From Sinobacterium caligoides (GTDB taxonomy: Bacteria > Pseudomonadota > Gammaproteobacteria > Pseudomonadales > Sinobacteriaceae): DNA of 64,000 nucleotides. Shown here one piece after another: positions 29,522 through 37,969 of this stretch. The notes beneath the pieces are model-generated. The model did no database searches. It was not told the origin of the DNA and was given only the letters and a program-made list of their open reading frames with translations. Numbering within the stretch: the stretch's first letter is position 1; each line of letters opens with the position of its first letter. The DNA lies in NCBI RefSeq assembly GCF_003752585.1, contig NZ_RKHR01000004.1:372001-436000 (forward strand), in the 5' to 3' direction. The translations under genes and the position numbers were made by a program.

Positions 29522-30066
29522 TTTTCTACTCCGTTTTGATGTTACTTATTAACAACCACATCACCTTGCGACGAAGGGATAATCTGTGTTCACAATCGCA
29601 CCATTTCACCTTACTTGATTAATCTTTCTAAAAAAATGCCGTCGATCAAGTACCGTCACGGTTCAACACGGACAGCCTCCCCCACCTTATTCAGACTAGG
29701 AAGCATCTAGATTTAACGCAAGTGCTGGAGTCAGGCCTCCCCGTTCCCCCGCGATAGGGTCAGTAGAGTATTGTATAGCGCAGAACAATGGCCTTAGAAA
29801 AGGCCCGATGAAGAAATACTATGACGGAGTATAAATAACGCTGAGAGCGAAACTATTCATCTCCGCCAATAATCAAAGACGAAAAAAACAATCATTTTTA
29901 AACGAAACATCAAAATCAAAAATCGTCGCACTTGCGCTCAACGTTAGTCTCGCTTGAAAAATACACGATGTATTTACGACCTCGTCTCAACTAACGATCA
30001 ACCCACATAATTTAAAAACTAGCGGCACTACCTCACTTCAAAAAGTGCGGCCATACGCAAACAACA
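29522..30066. other. Intergenic region, 545 bp, with one nested inverted repeat
   Basis: No supported gene. At 29942-29996 an outer inverted repeat CGTTAGT/ACTAACG encloses an inner one, AAATACA-CGA-TGTATTT (29959-29975). This could form a cruciform or an RNA stem. It lies about 70 bases past the stop of the DASS transporter gene, which is read on the minus strand. Confidence 0.5.
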
Positions 30067-31449
30067 CTAGCCCGTCGTCACGACGGCCCATACGACTGCC
30101 GTGATCACTAGGGTACCCAATATATTCAACATAAAGCCCTGCTTAGCCATGTCTCCGGCCGCCAACTGACCGCTAGCCATTACGATCGAATTAGGCGCCG
30201 TCGCCACCGGCATCATAAAAGCACAGCTAGCACTCAATACCGCCGGTACCATTAGCACCTCTGGCGCAATATCACTACCCACCGCTGCCGCCGCCAACAC
30301 AGGCATCAACAATACCGTACTAGCAGTATTACTGGTGGTCTCTGTAATAAATGTCACCGCTAACGCGATCATCGCTACGGCAACGATTATCGGTAGCGAT
30401 AAAAGACCGTTCAAATAATGCGCCAACATATCGCTAAGACCGGAAACACCAAAGGCGCGCGCCAGACAAACGCCACCACCGAATAACAATAAAATGCCCC
30501 AGGGAATAGACTCAGCAGCCTGCCAATCCAGCAGCTTTTTACCTTTATCATCGGGAATAATAAACATCGCCATCACCGCCAGCAGCGCCACAGATGCATC
30601 GTTAGCTGGTAAATCTAATAACTCTCTCCAGCCACCGAAGGGTTCTGTTCGTGTCACCCATAACAGCACGGTAAGCGCAAAGACGTACAATACACGACGC
30701 TCAAGCACCGTCCATTTACCGACGGCCGGCAGCTCAAAGCCACCCCGGTAATCCAGATCACGTCGTAGCCATAACCAGGCAACCAGTATCATCGAGATAA
30801 CCGCCGGAATGCCGTAGGCCATCCAGTCACTAAAACCAAGAGTTTGTCCTGTTGTCTCACTGTAGACTTGCATAAAGACGAGATTTGGTGGCGTTCCTAC
30901 CGGCGTCCCCATACCACCAATACTCGCCGACCAAGCAATACCCAACATCAACGGCAATGCCAATTTAGGGTCTCGACTACTGGCCAATACCGCCATCGCC
31001 ACCGGCAACATCATCAACGTCGTCGCCGTATTACTGACCCACATACTGAGTACCGCCGTCGACACCATAAACCCCAATAGCAGCCCTGAGCTGCTATCAC
31101 CACCAAACAGGCGCGTCATAAATAATGCTAAACGACGATGCGCACCGCTGCGCTCCATCGCACGCGAGAGAATAAACCCACCCAATAACAACAATATCAG
31201 CGGCGAACCATAAGCAGAACCAATCGCCGTTGGCGACAGCACGCCAAACAACTGAAAAACAGCAAGCGGTAACAGTGAAGTCACTGGAATCGGGATTGGC
31301 TCAAACAACCACCAAATCACACAGCAAATAGCCACCGCTGCAGTGACATAAAGCGGTAGAGGATGGCCTGTAGCATAGAGCGAAAACGCACAGAGTAGTG
31401 CCAATAATGGCCCCAGAGGAAGAGCCCAACGACGAATATCCATAATCAT
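30067..31449 (-). CDS. DASS/SLC13 family anion:sodium symporter
   Basis: A 460-residue membrane protein with about eleven helices. The SNT-type signature is W-V-S-N-T-A-T-T-L-M-M-L-P near residues 137-149; its second copy, T-E-T-T-S-N-T-A-S-T-V-L-L-M-P, is near 365-379. Between them is G-M-G-T-P-V-G-T-P-P-N-L-V. These features define the divalent anion:Na+ symporters (SLC13), which import di- and tricarboxylates or sulfate. The substrate is not resolved. An alternative ATG two codons downstream (31443) is equally plausible. Confidence 0.9.
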   Translation of the reverse strand: MIMDIRRWALPLGPLLALLCAFSLYATGHPLPLYVTAAVAICCVIWWLFEPIPIPVTSLLPLAVFQLFGVLSPTAIGSAYGSPLILLLLGGFILSRAMERSGAHRRLALFMTRLFGGDSSSGLLLGFMVSTAVLSMWVSNTATTLMMLPVAMAVLASSRDPKLALPLMLGIAWSASIGGMGTPVGTPPNLVFMQVYSETTGQTLGFSDWMAYGIPAVISMILVAWLWLRRDLDYRGGFELPAVGKWTVLERRVLYVFALTVLLWVTRTEPFGGWRELLDLPANDASVALLAVMAMFIIPDDKGKKLLDWQAAESIPWGILLLFGGGVCLARAFGVSGLSDMLAHYLNGLLSLPIIVAVAMIALAVTFITETTSNTASTVLLMPVLAAAAVGSDIAPEVLMVPAVLSASCAFMMPVATAPNSIVMASGQLAAGDMAKQGFMLNILGTLVITAVVWAVVTTG

Positions 31450-31874
31450 CTATCTCGAGTTCAGTCATGCTATCCATAGCATGGGAAGTTATTGCTTTCA
31501 TAATTCGAAAAGATAATAACGTTTACATTGCAGTACTGACAACTAAGAAATGAACAATTTACGCTTAATCTCATCCCCCATAAGGGAGTGACGATTACCG
31601 ACCCAATGACAAGGTATACAGCAAAAAACATAACCAACAATCACGATTTTTATGTATCAGTTAGTACTGATTAATCATCAGCGCGCTATTCAACAAACCG
31701 TAGAGCAAGCCTAGCAAAACCCTTTCTTTTTTCGCAAAAGATCATCCTCATCGATATCCGGCATCCACCGCTCGCATTTTAATGTCATTCCTATCACGAC
31801 GAAATGTAGATCAAAATAGCAAAGGGTTCACTATGCTTGAATAGTGACACAAACACCTCACTCAAGAGCCTACT
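31450..31874. other. Divergent intergenic region DASS transporter/uvrB
   Basis: About 425 bases holding both promoters. I find no LexA box of the CTGT-N8-ACAG type. The only symmetrical element is TCACTAT-GCTTGA-ATAGTGA at 31828-31847, 28 bases before the uvrB start. Confidence 0.5.
31828..31847. repeat. Inverted repeat in front of uvrB
   Basis: Perfect seven-base arms TCACTAT and ATAGTGA flank a six-base spacer, with the end 27 bases before the uvrB ATG. It could be a regulator site or a leader hairpin. It does not match the E. coli LexA consensus. Confidence 0.5.
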
Positions 31875-33854
31875 ATGTCTAATAATTTGCAGCTGGTCAG
31901 TCGTTACACCCCCTCCGGTGATCAACCCGAGGCCATCAGTCAATTAATGGCCGGGCTCGACGGCGGCAAAACACATCAGACACTGCTTGGGGTCACGGGC
32001 TCGGGCAAGACCTTTACCATGGCGAATATCATCGCCAAATCTCAGCGGCCAACGATTATTCTCGCCCACAACAAAACCTTAGCTGCACAGCTTTATGCCG
32101 AAATGAAAGCCTTCTTCCCCCATAATGCCGTGGAATATTTTGTCTCTTACTACGATTACTATCAGCCGGAAGCCTATATTCCCAGCACCGACACCTTCAT
32201 TGAGAAGGACTCCCACGTCAACGCCCACATCGAACGACAGCGGCTCGCGACAACGAAGGCGTTAATCGAACGTCGTGACGTCATCGTCGTCGCCTCGGTC
32301 TCATCTGTCTACGGTCTCGGTACACCAGACGCCTACCGCGCGATGCAAATACATCTCGAACCAGGCGCTAAACTCGAGCAGCGTAACTTCCTCAATCGCC
32401 TAGCCGAACTGCAATACAGTCGCTGCGAGAAGACCATCGAACGTGCCACCTTTCGCGTGCGCGGCGATGTCATCGATGTCTTCCCCGCCGATTCCGAGCG
32501 CGATGCGGTACGTATTGAACTCTTCGACGACGAGATCGAGCGCCTGAGCTGGATTGATCCTGTCACTGGCGAGGTGCTTGGCCCACTGGCACGTTATTCG
32601 GTATCGCCGAAAACCCTCTATGCCACCCCCAAAAAGAAAATTCTACAGTCGGCTAATGAGATTGAGAAAGAGCTACGCACACACTATGCCCACCTACAGG
32701 AGCAAAATAAGTCTGTCGAGGCCCTACGGGTGGTTGAACGCACCAATCTCGACTTAGAAATGATGCGCGAGCTAGGTTACTGCTCCGGCATCGAAAACTA
32801 CTCACGCTACTTGGCCTGCCGCAACGAAGAGCAGGCGCCCTCAACACTCATGGACTATCTGCCGAAGGGCGGGCTGCTCTTTATCGACGAGTCCCACGTG
32901 ATGGTGCCGCAGATTAACGCCATGTTCAGTGGCGACCAGAAACGCAAGCAAGTGTTGGTCGACTACGGCTTCCGCCTGCCATCGGCACTGGATAATCGCC
33001 CGCTGACTTTTGCCGAATTTGAAAAAATCAAACCCCAGACTATCTTCGTCTCCGCAACACCAGGTGACTATGAGCTCGAACGATCACAGCGCGTTGCCGT
33101 CCAACAGATCATGCGTCCGACAGGATTATTAGATCCCATCATTGAAGTCCGGTCAAAAGCCGCCTATTACGGCAACCTGCTCAGCGAAATACAACGACGC
33201 CTACCGCTTGACGAGCGCGTATTAATCACCGCGGCATCACGTGCACAGGGTGAAGAACTGCATCAGCAACTACTCAGTGATGGCGTGAGGGCCTGTTACA
33301 TCCACGCCGATGTTGTCACCGCCGATCGCGTGAAGATCATCCGTCAGCTGCGTTTAGGCGAGCACGACGTACTGATCGGCGTTAACCTGCTACGAGAGGG
33401 CTTAGACATTCCTGAGACTTCGCTGGTCGCCGTGCTTAATGCCGACCAACGTGGCTTTCTGCGCACCGAGGCGGCACTCATTCAGCTGGTCGGGCGAGCG
33501 GCACGCAACGTGCGCGGCAGAGCCATCCTCTATGCCGATACCATAACCACGGAGATGCAGGCGACGATGGATCAGACAGCGGCACGACGCAAGCAGCAAC
33601 AGAAGTTCAACGCCGACCACGGCATCACCCCACAACCGCTGGCACGACTAGTTGCCGAAGAAGGCGATCATCAGCCCGATAATAAAGAAAATACAATGAC
33701 TAGCGCAGAGCCATCACTAGCGTCACTGACCGCTAAAATTGCCGCCCTCGATGCAGAGCGAATCGCCGCTGCGGAGGCACAAGACTACGAGCGAGCGACG
33801 GCGCTGCGTGATGAGGTAGCAATATTGTCGCAACAGGCACTCACTCAACCATAG
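31875..33854 (+). CDS. uvrB: Excinuclease ABC subunit UvrB
   Basis: A 659-residue DNA-damage recognition helicase of nucleotide excision repair. The Walker A motif [10 protein letters not shown] lies near residues 38-47, the beta-hairpin [12 protein letters not shown] near 92-103, and the DEAD-like I-D-E-S-H-V near 338-343. The helicase block [11 protein letters not shown] and the C-terminal UVR domain that contacts UvrC are also present. Full length and intact. A terminator follows at 33903. Confidence 0.98.
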   Translation: MSNNLQLVSRYTPSGDQPEAISQLMAGLDGGKTHQTLLGVTGSGKTFTMANIIAKSQRPTIILAHNKTLAAQLYAEMKAFFPHNAVEYFVSYYDYYQPEAYIPSTDTFIEKDSHVNAHIERQRLATTKALIERRDVIVVASVSSVYGLGTPDAYRAMQIHLEPGAKLEQRNFLNRLAELQYSRCEKTIERATFRVRGDVIDVFPADSERDAVRIELFDDEIERLSWIDPVTGEVLGPLARYSVSPKTLYATPKKKILQSANEIEKELRTHYAHLQEQNKSVEALRVVERTNLDLEMMRELGYCSGIENYSRYLACRNEEQAPSTLMDYLPKGGLLFIDESHVMVPQINAMFSGDQKRKQVLVDYGFRLPSALDNRPLTFAEFEKIKPQTIFVSATPGDYELERSQRVAVQQIMRPTGLLDPIIEVRSKAAYYGNLLSEIQRRLPLDERVLITAASRAQGEELHQQLLSDGVRACYIHADVVTADRVKIIRQLRLGEHDVLIGVNLLREGLDIPETSLVAVLNADQRGFLRTEAALIQLVGRAARNVRGRAILYADTITTEMQATMDQTAARRKQQQKFNADHGITPQPLARLVAEEGDHQPDNKENTMTSAEPSLASLTAKIAALDAERIAAAEAQDYERATALRDEVAILSQQALTQP

Positions 33855-33902
33855 AGAGATGTGTTATTAACAGCGGAAAACTAAACCTGCCATGCTAAAA
33901 CA

Positions 33903-33923
33903 CCCTTTTGCTAAAAGGGTTTT
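33903..33923 (+). terminator. Intrinsic terminator of uvrB
   Basis: CCCTTTT (33903-33909), loop GCT, AAAAGGG (33913-33919), then TTTTC. It sits about 50 bases after the uvrB stop. It falls over the upstream end of the next open frame, showing that the lipoprotein gene starts further on at 34007. Confidence 0.85.
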
Positions 33924-34006
33924 CACTGACTATGGTAACAGAGGTAGTCCTGCACAAAGAAGGCAGGGCTAAGCCGTCGACTTCAGGACTTAACAGGAGC
34001 AGAACG

Positions 34007-34453
34007 ATGAAGATATTGCCTTTATTACTTGTCTCGTGCTTATTATCACTTGCCGCATGCGACCCTGTTGATAACGAAAAAAAGGCGGCACCCTACTCTC
34101 TTAACGCTGAACAGATAATAGCCGCCGTCGATAGCGGAGACCCCAACCTCTATGCCAAACTATTAACAGACAACTCTGTTTTTCGCTTTGCCAACTACCC
34201 CCCGGTAAAGGGAAAGCCTGATATTTTTTCTGCACAAAGCGATTTTTACGCTTCAGTGAAGAGTACCAAGCATGAGATTATTCGTGTCTGGCAGGACAAT
34301 GAAACCATTGTCGCCGACATGCTAGTCACCTATGTGCGCCACGATGGCTCGACCATTACCCTACCCGTCGTCGACATCTTCGAAATCGAGGATAATAAAA
34401 TCTCCGCCACACTGATTTACATGGACATCAACCCACTGCATGCCAGCGACTAG
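34007..34453 (+). CDS. NTF2/SnoaL-like lipoprotein
   Basis: A 148-residue exported protein. The signal peptide ends in a lipobox, L-S-L-A-A-C, near residues 14-19, so it should be lipid-anchored. The rest reads as an NTF2-like (SnoaL) cone: A-A-V-D-S-G-D-P-N-L-Y-A-K-L-L-T-D-N-S-V-F-R-F, then I-V-A-D-M-L-V-T-Y-V-R. The ATG at 34007 has AGGAG nine bases upstream. The ligand is unknown. It faces the amine oxidase gene tail-to-tail; any link is speculative. Confidence 0.78.
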   Translation: MKILPLLLVSCLLSLAACDPVDNEKKAAPYSLNAEQIIAAVDSGDPNLYAKLLTDNSVFRFANYPPVKGKPDIFSAQSDFYASVKSTKHEIIRVWQDNETIVADMLVTYVRHDGSTITLPVVDIFEIEDNKISATLIYMDINPLHASD

Positions 34454-34505
34454 GCTCTGCCACAACAGAGCCAGGCTGTCATCCGCCCTTAATTCTTATC
34501 TACAG

Positions 34506-36077
34506 CTACAGGTTAGCCGCTTGTAACGACTGCTTCGCCTCGACCAGCTGGGCGACAATCTCGATAGCTCGATGTGCCGATAACACCGCGCCCTCCTGCC
34601 AGCCAGACAAGTACGTCGTGTGATCCCCAGCAAAAACATAGGGACCATCAGCATGGGAGAAAGCGGGGGCTGGCGGAACATTACTCCAACCACCTTCCGA
34701 GAAAGGAGTGTTTTTCCACGAGCGCGAGCAACCATGGCGAGCGTGTTGACGAATATTCGGATGCGTCTTTTCCACCTGACTCAACGCGGATTCATTACGC
34801 TGATAATTATCCATGTTGGCGAAGTTAATGCCCCAATAAATATAACCACACCCCAGTGAACCTGTTTTCGCGTTGTAATCGCCTGAAGGGTACCAAATCG
34901 CGGAATTCTCACTCTCCATATAGCTTACACCGCCATAGATGCTTTCCTCACTCTCCCAAAAGCGCTCCGACTCGAAAGCCACCTTCCCTGGTGGCGCATA
35001 AAAGGCACCATCAATGGCCGAGGATATATCCTCCGAAAAATCATGCTCAATGCCCTGCAGCACCGTCAGTGGGATGGTCACAATAATATGATCCGCGGAT
35101 ATCGCCCTCTCTCGACCATACTGTGTATAAGTCACCGTGCCACCCTCACCGCTGCGTTCGATCTTGCTGACAACCGATTCATACTGAATACGTCGTCTCA
35201 GGCGCTTAGCAAACGCATAGGGGATCTTATCCATCCCTCCAACCGGCTGTAGCATATTCGGCTGATAGTCTATTCGCTCACCGGCGGCCAGCTCCATTTG
35301 ACTCCAGGGGTCTTCTGCCGCCATGAAATCTGAAAAATCGACACCTTCTATTGGCTCTGCGGGGGACAAGATACCTGTCCCCTCGACAATACCCGCACGT
35401 GTCGAACCTTGATAAGTGTAGTCCTGCTGAAGATCTCCAAAAGTCTTCAACATCGCTAACATCTGCTCGACATTATAAGGCTCAATCAGATCGTCCACTA
35501 AACTCTGATCAATTGCCTGCGCCAATGTCGAAGCAATTAACCCGCGTTGACTTGCATGTAGTTGGCGAAAGGGGACAGGCTTACCACCATAGCCCTCATT
35601 CATGCGGTAGGTAGCGGTATAGTTATCGTTGACAAACGTCTCCATCTCAACGCCGAGTTCTCGGCAATAGCCCAGCAACCGTGTATGTCGCTGCGAAATT
35701 CGTCCTGCTCCCGAATTAAAATAAACAGACTTGTCCCTAGAGAATTGGCAAACATCCTCTCGATCAAACTCCTTAATGACGCTGCCATGTCTAATCGTCT
35801 CATTTCTGCCACCTGGCCGATCTCGCGCCTCCAATATCCGACAGTTATAACCTGCCTTTGTTAACTCATAGGCTGCAACGAGACCCGAGATCCCCGCTCC
35901 TAGAATTAACACTTCAGTATGCCGATCACCATGACGATTTCTTTCTCTATCTCGCCATGATTCCAGTGAAGGGTTGTCAATACTTTGATCTGCTAAGGCA
36001 GACTGACCGAGAAGAGCTTTTGCAGAGAGTGCCGATACGGCAAATTGACCAATAAATTTTCGGCGCGACTTATCCAT
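34506..36077 (-). CDS. Flavin amine oxidase family protein with Tat signal
   Basis: A 523-residue FAD-dependent oxidase. The N-terminus D-K-S-R-R-K-F-I-G-Q-F is a twin-arginine export signal ending around A-L-A-D-Q. The FAD motif is L-I-L-G-A-G-I-S-G-L-V-A-A-Y-E-L near residues 57-71, followed by E-A-R-D-R-P-G-G-R. The C-terminal F-A-G-D-H-T-T-Y-L-S-G-W-Q-E-G-A is the second FAD contact of monoamine/L-amino-acid oxidases. It probably deaminates an amine or amino acid in the periplasm, releasing peroxide. The ATG at 36077 has AAGGATG upstream. Confidence 0.87.
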   Translation of the reverse strand: MDKSRRKFIGQFAVSALSAKALLGQSALADQSIDNPSLESWRDRERNRHGDRHTEVLILGAGISGLVAAYELTKAGYNCRILEARDRPGGRNETIRHGSVIKEFDREDVCQFSRDKSVYFNSGAGRISQRHTRLLGYCRELGVEMETFVNDNYTATYRMNEGYGGKPVPFRQLHASQRGLIASTLAQAIDQSLVDDLIEPYNVEQMLAMLKTFGDLQQDYTYQGSTRAGIVEGTGILSPAEPIEGVDFSDFMAAEDPWSQMELAAGERIDYQPNMLQPVGGMDKIPYAFAKRLRRRIQYESVVSKIERSGEGGTVTYTQYGRERAISADHIIVTIPLTVLQGIEHDFSEDISSAIDGAFYAPPGKVAFESERFWESEESIYGGVSYMESENSAIWYPSGDYNAKTGSLGCGYIYWGINFANMDNYQRNESALSQVEKTHPNIRQHARHGCSRSWKNTPFSEGGWSNVPPAPAFSHADGPYVFAGDHTTYLSGWQEGAVLSAHRAIEIVAQLVEAKQSLQAANL

Positions 36078-36083
36078 AAACAT

Positions 36084-36840
36084 AACATCCTTATGTTGTC
36101 TCGTAGATTTAAAATTATTATTTTATCGATTGCAGCAAGCAATTATTCTGCAATGTGATCAATAGATACATCGAAGAAGAATATTAACGAATCAAAATAT
36201 CGATTTACTATTATTATCATAAAAAATCCATTTACTGCTATTTACGCGCCAACCAATCTCTGCCAGCAGACCTACCAACCCTATAAAAACACCTCAACTA
36301 GCGCACAACTTACAAATTGATTTCTCACGACAATATAAAGCATTCGCTTACATCCGTGCATCATGCTGCAGTTCATTCAACCACAACACCATCACCATTG
36401 CATTAAAAAGATATATCAGCCTGCAAAAAAAGAATATCAATTTATAAAAAACAAAAGAGAAACCACAAAGAGAACAAAAAAGGCACCACAAACATACACA
36501 CAGCACTTACAGGGCGCTTTAAATATAAAAAACAACAGCAACACAAATCACCACAAGACACCAAGCCACACCCGGAATCACACAAACAGTGATACTATAA
36601 GCCACCGTTATCACAAACCAAAACACTAATATTAATTATATTTAAAACTCTCTGCAGACGATTAAAAAAGCGCCGTCATATTCGCCCCACTGACGCAAAT
36701 GCACAACAAAACACAGCTAATTGACACCAAAACAATCCGCAGAGAAAATTAGCGAGTTAATTATTCACAAGAAGCTGGTAGTGGCAGCCCTCTATGGAGA
36801 GAAAATATTCTATCTATAAAATCCTTAACCGACGAGCTAA
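36084..36840. other. AT-rich, A/C-biased intergenic region without a supported gene
   Basis: About 750 bases with much lower GC than the neighbours. The stretch near 36360-36640 is strikingly poor in G on the plus strand, which leaves an 88-codon frame rich in histidine, asparagine and lysine (36363-36629). That composition follows the base bias, so I do not call it a gene. No RNA or mobile element is recognised. Confidence 0.5.
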
Positions 36841-37083
36841 TCAGAGCACAAACAGAAGTAGCCCACCGACGGCCAAACCAATGACAATAAAGCATCTACC
36901 TAGCGTCACACTATTGCTTAAACCCATATTATGACCTTTCAGCAATACCTCAAGCTGATCATCGTCTAGCCTGCCGCAGTGATGGCACTGTTTAAGGTCC
37001 TCACTGTAATAAAGGCAGCACCTGTCGCAGCGCCTCTGTTTTTTCCGCATCGCGCACCAAGAGATGCTCATACCTAACGCCAT
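36841..37083 (-). CDS. Small zinc-ribbon membrane protein, 80 residues
   Basis: The N-terminal half has paired cysteines, C-D-R-C-C near residues 19-23 and C-H-H-C near 33-36, in a zinc-ribbon layout. The C-terminal 18 residues form one membrane helix (F-I-V-I-G-L-A-V-G-G-L-L-L-F-V-L). AGGA eight bases before the ATG at 37083 supports the start. I do not recognise a named family. It sits in a gene-poor stretch. Confidence 0.6.
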   Translation of the reverse strand: MALGMSISWCAMRKKQRRCDRCCLYYSEDLKQCHHCGRLDDDQLEVLLKGHNMGLSNSVTLGRCFIVIGLAVGGLLLFVL

Positions 37084-37587
37084 AATTGCGTCCTATCAAT
37101 ATTTTAAACAAAAAAGTTTAATACCATGAGTTTAACGCAACACTGACGTCACCCTGTATCCCAACAGCGACCTCAATGATGCCTACGCACTTCTCAGTTG
37201 ATTTCAGTGCTGATATTTACGCCACAATAGTGGGCTAACACTTATTACTCCATAACTGAGGTATTGGAAAATTCACCAGCGCCATCGTCGCAGCCAGCTA
37301 CTCCGTCATATGATCAGGGTATTGATAAGAGGAGACGATATGAGGCGTTAAGATGGTCGATACAACAAAATAAATATAAGCCACTCACTAGGCAGCAATA
37401 TTAAAAAAGATGCTAAAGTACCGCAACAAGCCATCGCGATCTTTGATGAAGGTTAATGTTAACAGAGGGAGGGCGATCCTCATTGCTCGCTGTTATTGAC
37501 TGACAAACTAACCGGCCAAGATCTGCTTATCTGCGCAAGTAATGCTTAGACTTTGTGCTTCTCACCTAAACACCTTTACTTTGCAAA
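37084..37587. other. Gene-poor intergenic region upstream of the DUF2061 gene
   Basis: About 500 bases without a credible reading frame. The only clear signal is at its end: the Fur box at 37588-37602. Confidence 0.5.
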
Positions 37588-37602
37588 TGAGAATGATTAT
37601 CA
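37588..37602 (+). promoter_or_regulatory. Fur box upstream of DUF2061 gene
   Basis: TGAGAATGATTATCA matches the 7-1-7 Fur consensus (TGATAAT-N-ATTATCA) in all but one position. It lies 33 bases ahead of the DUF2061 ATG, where bound Fur would block RNA polymerase, implying derepression under iron limitation. Confidence 0.85.
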
Positions 37603-37634
37603 TCTAGAGAAATAGATAAGCGAGGAGGTGTATC

Positions 37635-37832
37635 ATGATTAAGACAATGACATTTGCAGCACTACACTTTAGCGTCGCATTTACAGTCAGTTACCTGCTC
37701 ACTGGTAGTGTTGTAATCGGTGGCGCGATTGCATTAATAGAACCCTCTGTGAACACCGTGGTCTTTTACTTCCATGAAAAGGCCTGGAAACGCCATGAGG
37801 CCAACAAGCAACAGGCTGCCGTACTGGCATAA
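37635..37832 (+). CDS. DUF2061 membrane protein, iron-regulated
   Basis: A 65-residue protein matching DUF2061: F-A-A-L-H-F-S-V-A-F-T-V-S-Y-L-L-T-G-S near residues 7-25, then E-P-S-V-N-T-V-V-F-Y-F-H-E-K-A-W. Two membrane helices are joined by a short turn, and the C-terminus is basic. A strong ribosome-binding site (GAGGAGGTG) precedes the ATG. The Fur box 33 bases upstream predicts induction by iron starvation. The family's function is unknown. Confidence 0.9.
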   Translation: MIKTMTFAALHFSVAFTVSYLLTGSVVIGGAIALIEPSVNTVVFYFHEKAWKRHEANKQQAAVLA

Positions 37833-37905
37833 GCTTTACTCACGCCATCGCACCTAGTTCGACTAAAACACTGACTAAGTCGTCACCAACACGAAATGAC
37901 AGCCA

Positions 37906-37937
37906 GAAAAAAAACCACCGTCTTGCGGCGGTGGTTT
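37906..37937 (-). terminator. Intrinsic terminator downstream of pepN
   Basis: AAACCACCG (37912-37920) pairs with CGGTGGTTT (37929-37937) around an eight-base loop. Read on the minus strand it is followed by T8. It lies 33 bases past the pepN stop. Confidence 0.88.
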
Positions 37938-37969
37938 CCTCTAAACAACATACTTCGTTAGTCGTAAAA

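Noticed and set aside
31740-31874. LexA box upstream of uvrB
   Set aside because: No CTGT-N8-ACAG match could be found on either strand.
34007-36077. NTF2-like lipoprotein and amine oxidase as a two-gene system
   Set aside because: The genes converge, so they are not cotranscribed; no sequence evidence for a shared role.
36363-36629. 88-codon frame rich in His, Asn and Lys
   Set aside because: Composition follows the local lack of G; no start signal or domain.
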